Shown piece by piece: positions 62,051 through 64,000 of a stretch of 64,000 nucleotides of DNA. Origin of the DNA: an uncultured Aquimarina sp. (GTDB lineage: Bacteria > Bacteroidota > Bacteroidia > Flavobacteriales > Flavobacteriaceae); assembly GCF_947500065.1 (NCBI RefSeq), contig NZ_CANMQT010000002.1, forward strand, positions 868,001 to 932,000, given 5' to 3'. The notes under the pieces were generated by a model. The model did no database searches, was not told where the DNA came from, and saw nothing but the letters and a program-made list of their open reading frames with translations. Made by a program: the position numbers and the translations under genes. Within the stretch, counting starts at the first letter, position 1. The number at the start of each line of letters is the position of its first letter.

Positions 62051-62977
62051 TCAAGACAATTCTATTTCGAATTGTGTTAGTTCCCTAAATTGTTGAAGTC
62101 GCTTCTGAACTTCTTCTCGCTGTAAGCTCTCCATTCTTTCTGTACCAAATTTCTCTACACAAAAAGAAGCTAAATTAGAGGCATGGATAATTGCTTTTTT
62201 CATATTCTCAAAAGAAATATCTCCAGTTTTAGCAATATACCCGGTAAAACCTCCTGCAAAGGTATCTCCGGCACCAGTAGGATCAAAAACTTCTTCTAAT
62301 GGTAACGCTGGAGCAAAGAAAATTTGTTCATTATGGAATAATAACGCTCCGTGCTCTCCCTTTTTAATAACTACATACTTAGGTCCCATCTTCGCTATTG
62401 CCCTTGCAGCCTTTACAAGTGAATACTCTCCGCTTAACTGTCTTGCCTCTTCATCATTAATGGTAATAACATCTACTTCTGCAATAACTTTCATTAAATC
62501 CTCTAATGCATTATCCATCCAAAAGTTCATCGTGTCCAAAACCGCTAGCTTTGGCTTAGATGACATTTGCTTTAAAACGCTCAATTGAACTAAAGGATGT
62601 AAATTTCCTAGCATGACAATTTCAGCATCTTTATAATCATTAGGAACGACTGGATTAAAATCGGCTAGTACATTAAGCTGAGTATCTAAGGTATCTCTAG
62701 AATTCAGATCATTATGATATCTTCCGCTCCAGAAAAAAGTTTTACCTCCTTTTACAACTTCTATCGCAGAGGTGTCAATATTTTTCTTTTGAAGCATTGT
62801 TAGATATTCCTCCGGAAAATCTTCTCCTACGACAGAAACAATTGCTGAAGGTATATTAAAATTAGCTGCAGAAAGACCAATATAAGTTGCGGCTCCGCCT
62901 AAGATTTTGTCTGTTTTACCAAAAGGTGTTTCAATAGCATCAAAGGCTACAGTACCTACAATAAGTAATTTGCTCAT
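62051..62977 (-). CDS. PfkB-family carbohydrate/nucleoside kinase, 308 aa
   Basis: A ribokinase-fold protein: first PfkB signature region around GGAATYIGLSAANFNI and VVGEDFPEE, and the second signature DPTGAGDTFAGGFTGYIA near residue 235 with catalytic Asp in GAGD. It phosphorylates an alcohol group using ATP; the substrate (sugar or adenosine-type nucleoside) is not evident. Adjacent PurF-like synthesis suggests nucleoside or ribose metabolism, by context. Confidence 0.9.
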   Translation of the reverse strand: MSKLLIVGTVAFDAIETPFGKTDKILGGAATYIGLSAANFNIPSAIVSVVGEDFPEEYLTMLQKKNIDTSAIEVVKGGKTFFWSGRYHNDLNSRDTLDTQLNVLADFNPVVPNDYKDAEIVMLGNLHPLVQLSVLKQMSSKPKLAVLDTMNFWMDNALEDLMKVIAEVDVITINDEEARQLSGEYSLVKAARAIAKMGPKYVVIKKGEHGALLFHNEQIFFAPALPLEEVFDPTGAGDTFAGGFTGYIAKTGDISFENMKKAIIHASNLASFCVEKFGTERMESLQREEVQKRLQQFRELTQFEIELS

Positions 62978-62999
62978 AAAATAGCGTAATATTTTTTTG

Positions 63000-63007
63000 C
63001 AAATATA
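63000..63007 (-). promoter_or_regulatory. -7 promoter box of the PfkB kinase gene
   Basis: On the minus strand TATATTTG (complement CAAATATA) fits TAnnTTTG and lies 23 nt upstream of the ATG at 62977. The rest of the 296-nt divergent gap to 63274 is AT rich, and I see no box for the protease gene. Confidence 0.5.
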
Positions 63008-63273
63008 CGCTTTACTTTTGAGTAGTAAAGAGATTGAAGTAAACTTACTTTATACTAAATCTATATGTGTTTTAGCTACCTCATATCCATTAATTTCTAT
63101 TTATATTATCTATAAATAATGAGCAATCTTTCCTAAAAATGTAATTCATACAACGAAAAACACCCCTAATACAATCAAAATGTCATTTTACACAAGGATA
63201 TATAGCTTTCACCTAAAACTCAACTACTTTAACTTAGATTTTAACTTAAACACAAACTAACATTAAAACAATT

Positions 63274-64000
63274 ATGAAAAATCACAAATTAACAGCACTC
63301 GTCTTGTCTGTTTTAGTATCATTTTCATTACTTAACTGTGAAAAAGATTCTGAAGAGATTTTTGAAACAAATCAAGTTATAACTGAAAAAGCCGCCCATG
63401 TATGTATCGAAAAATGGGATGCTACCGACGGTTCCAAAGCTGCCAGTCTTAAAGCAAAAGAATGGCAAACCGGCCAAACTATCCGAGTGAAATTTTTAAA
63501 TGGAAATAATTTTGTTCAATCCAAAGTAAGACAATACGCTGTAGCTTGGGAAAGTTATGCGAATATTAAATTCGAATGGGTATCTTCAAATAGCAGTGCA
63601 AACATCAAAATCGGTTTTAGAGAAGGACAATTTGCTGATGATGGCGGGTCTTGGTCTTATTTAGGAACGGATTCTAACAATCAAGCCCATAGTATGCATT
63701 TCGGATGGTTTAACAATAACACTTCTGATACAGAATTTAGAAGAACTACAATTCATGAATTTGGACATGCTCTTGGATTAATCCATGAACATCAAAACCC
63801 TGTAGCGGGAATTAACTGGGATAAAGAGGCAGTATATGCATACTATGCTGGACCTCCTAACAATTGGAGTAGAGCGCAAGTAGATAATAACCTATTTAGA
63901 CGTTACGAAGCAAATATTTCTAACTACAGCGCATATGATCCACAATCTATAATGCACTATCCTATTCCTGCAGAACATACTACAGATGGGGTTGCTGTGG
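63274..64000 (+). CDS. Secreted astacin-like (M12A) zinc metalloprotease, 3' end outside window
   Basis: An ATG at 63274 opens a frame that stays open to the window edge (242 codons). The signal peptide ends in a lipobox-like SLLNC (Cys near 22), so the protein may be a lipoprotein. The zinc motif TTIHEFGHALGLIHEHQNP (HEFGH at about 161-165) and the Met-turn SIMHYP are those of astacin-type metalloproteases, here in the flavobacterial secreted form. It probably degrades extracellular protein; C-terminal domains, including any T9SS signal, lie beyond the window. Confidence 0.9.
   Translation, partial: MKNHKLTALVLSVLVSFSLLNCEKDSEEIFETNQVITEKAAHVCIEKWDATDGSKAASLKAKEWQTGQTIRVKFLNGNNFVQSKVRQYAVAWESYANIKFEWVSSNSSANIKIGFREGQFADDGGSWSYLGTDSNNQAHSMHFGWFNNNTSDTEFRRTTIHEFGHALGLIHEHQNPVAGINWDKEAVYAYYAGPPNNWSRAQVDNNLFRRYEANISNYSAYDPQSIMHYPIPAEHTTDGVAV

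Overview
The window is AT-rich DNA from a member of the Bacteroidota, almost certainly family Flavobacteriaceae. Supporting signs are a type IX secretion (T9SS) C-terminal sorting domain, TAnnTTTG-type promoter boxes (a full TTTG-N19-TAnnTTTG promoter precedes the OmpA-family gene), a CarboxypepD_reg/TonB receptor, a LytTR two-component pair, and the split AddA/AddB-like nuclease genes. An Aquimarina-like marine flavobacterium is my best guess, but the sequence alone does not fix the genus.

Layout. Positions 1-782 hold the C-terminal part of a sigma-54 activator. Positions 1208-4137 hold a TPR histidine kinase and its LytTR response regulator, joined by a 1-nt overlap. From 4308 to 46378 there are about 64 genes, every one on the + strand, tightly packed and often with ATGA/GTGA overlaps. 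Most encode small acidic cytosolic proteins, lipoproteins, secreted proteins or short membrane proteins. Several match or resemble families known as immunity proteins of polymorphic toxin systems (SMI1/KNR4-like, DUF4303, DUF6678, DUF6714, DUF6210, DUF6756, DUF7638, DUF7677-like, an EF-Tu domain-III homologue, leucine-rich repeat proteins). No toxin, Rhs, CdiA or T6SS gene is present, so I read the block as a very large orphan polyimmunity island. Tandem duplication (two LRR genes), dispersed paralogue pairs, one clear frameshifted gene and C-terminal gene remnants show that it is turning over.

Positions 46379-47116 contain no gene but carry three diverged copies of a structured element: a strong hairpin, then a long-range stem enclosing a conserved 16-base core. 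It looks like a family of small structured RNAs or composite terminators facing the minus strand, and I do not recognise it.

Positions 47117-62977 are core genome, mainly on the minus strand. They hold a probable metal-uptake TonB locus (small secreted Cys/His protein, receptor, lipoprotein), an alpha/beta hydrolase, AddB-like and AddA-like recombination nucleases separated by an OmpA-family gene, a Mn-type superoxide dismutase (+ strand), a long PurF-like amidophosphoribosyltransferase and a PfkB sugar kinase. A secreted astacin-like metalloprotease starts at 63274 on the + strand and runs off the window.

How the parts fit: the array would protect against many different toxins in different compartments. 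Soluble proteins would face nucleases or translation-targeting toxins, and lipoproteins and membrane proteins would face envelope toxins. The adjacent two-component system is a possible but unproven regulator. The flanking genes are ordinary housekeeping genes. No tRNA, rRNA, CRISPR array, insertion sequence or recombinase was seen.
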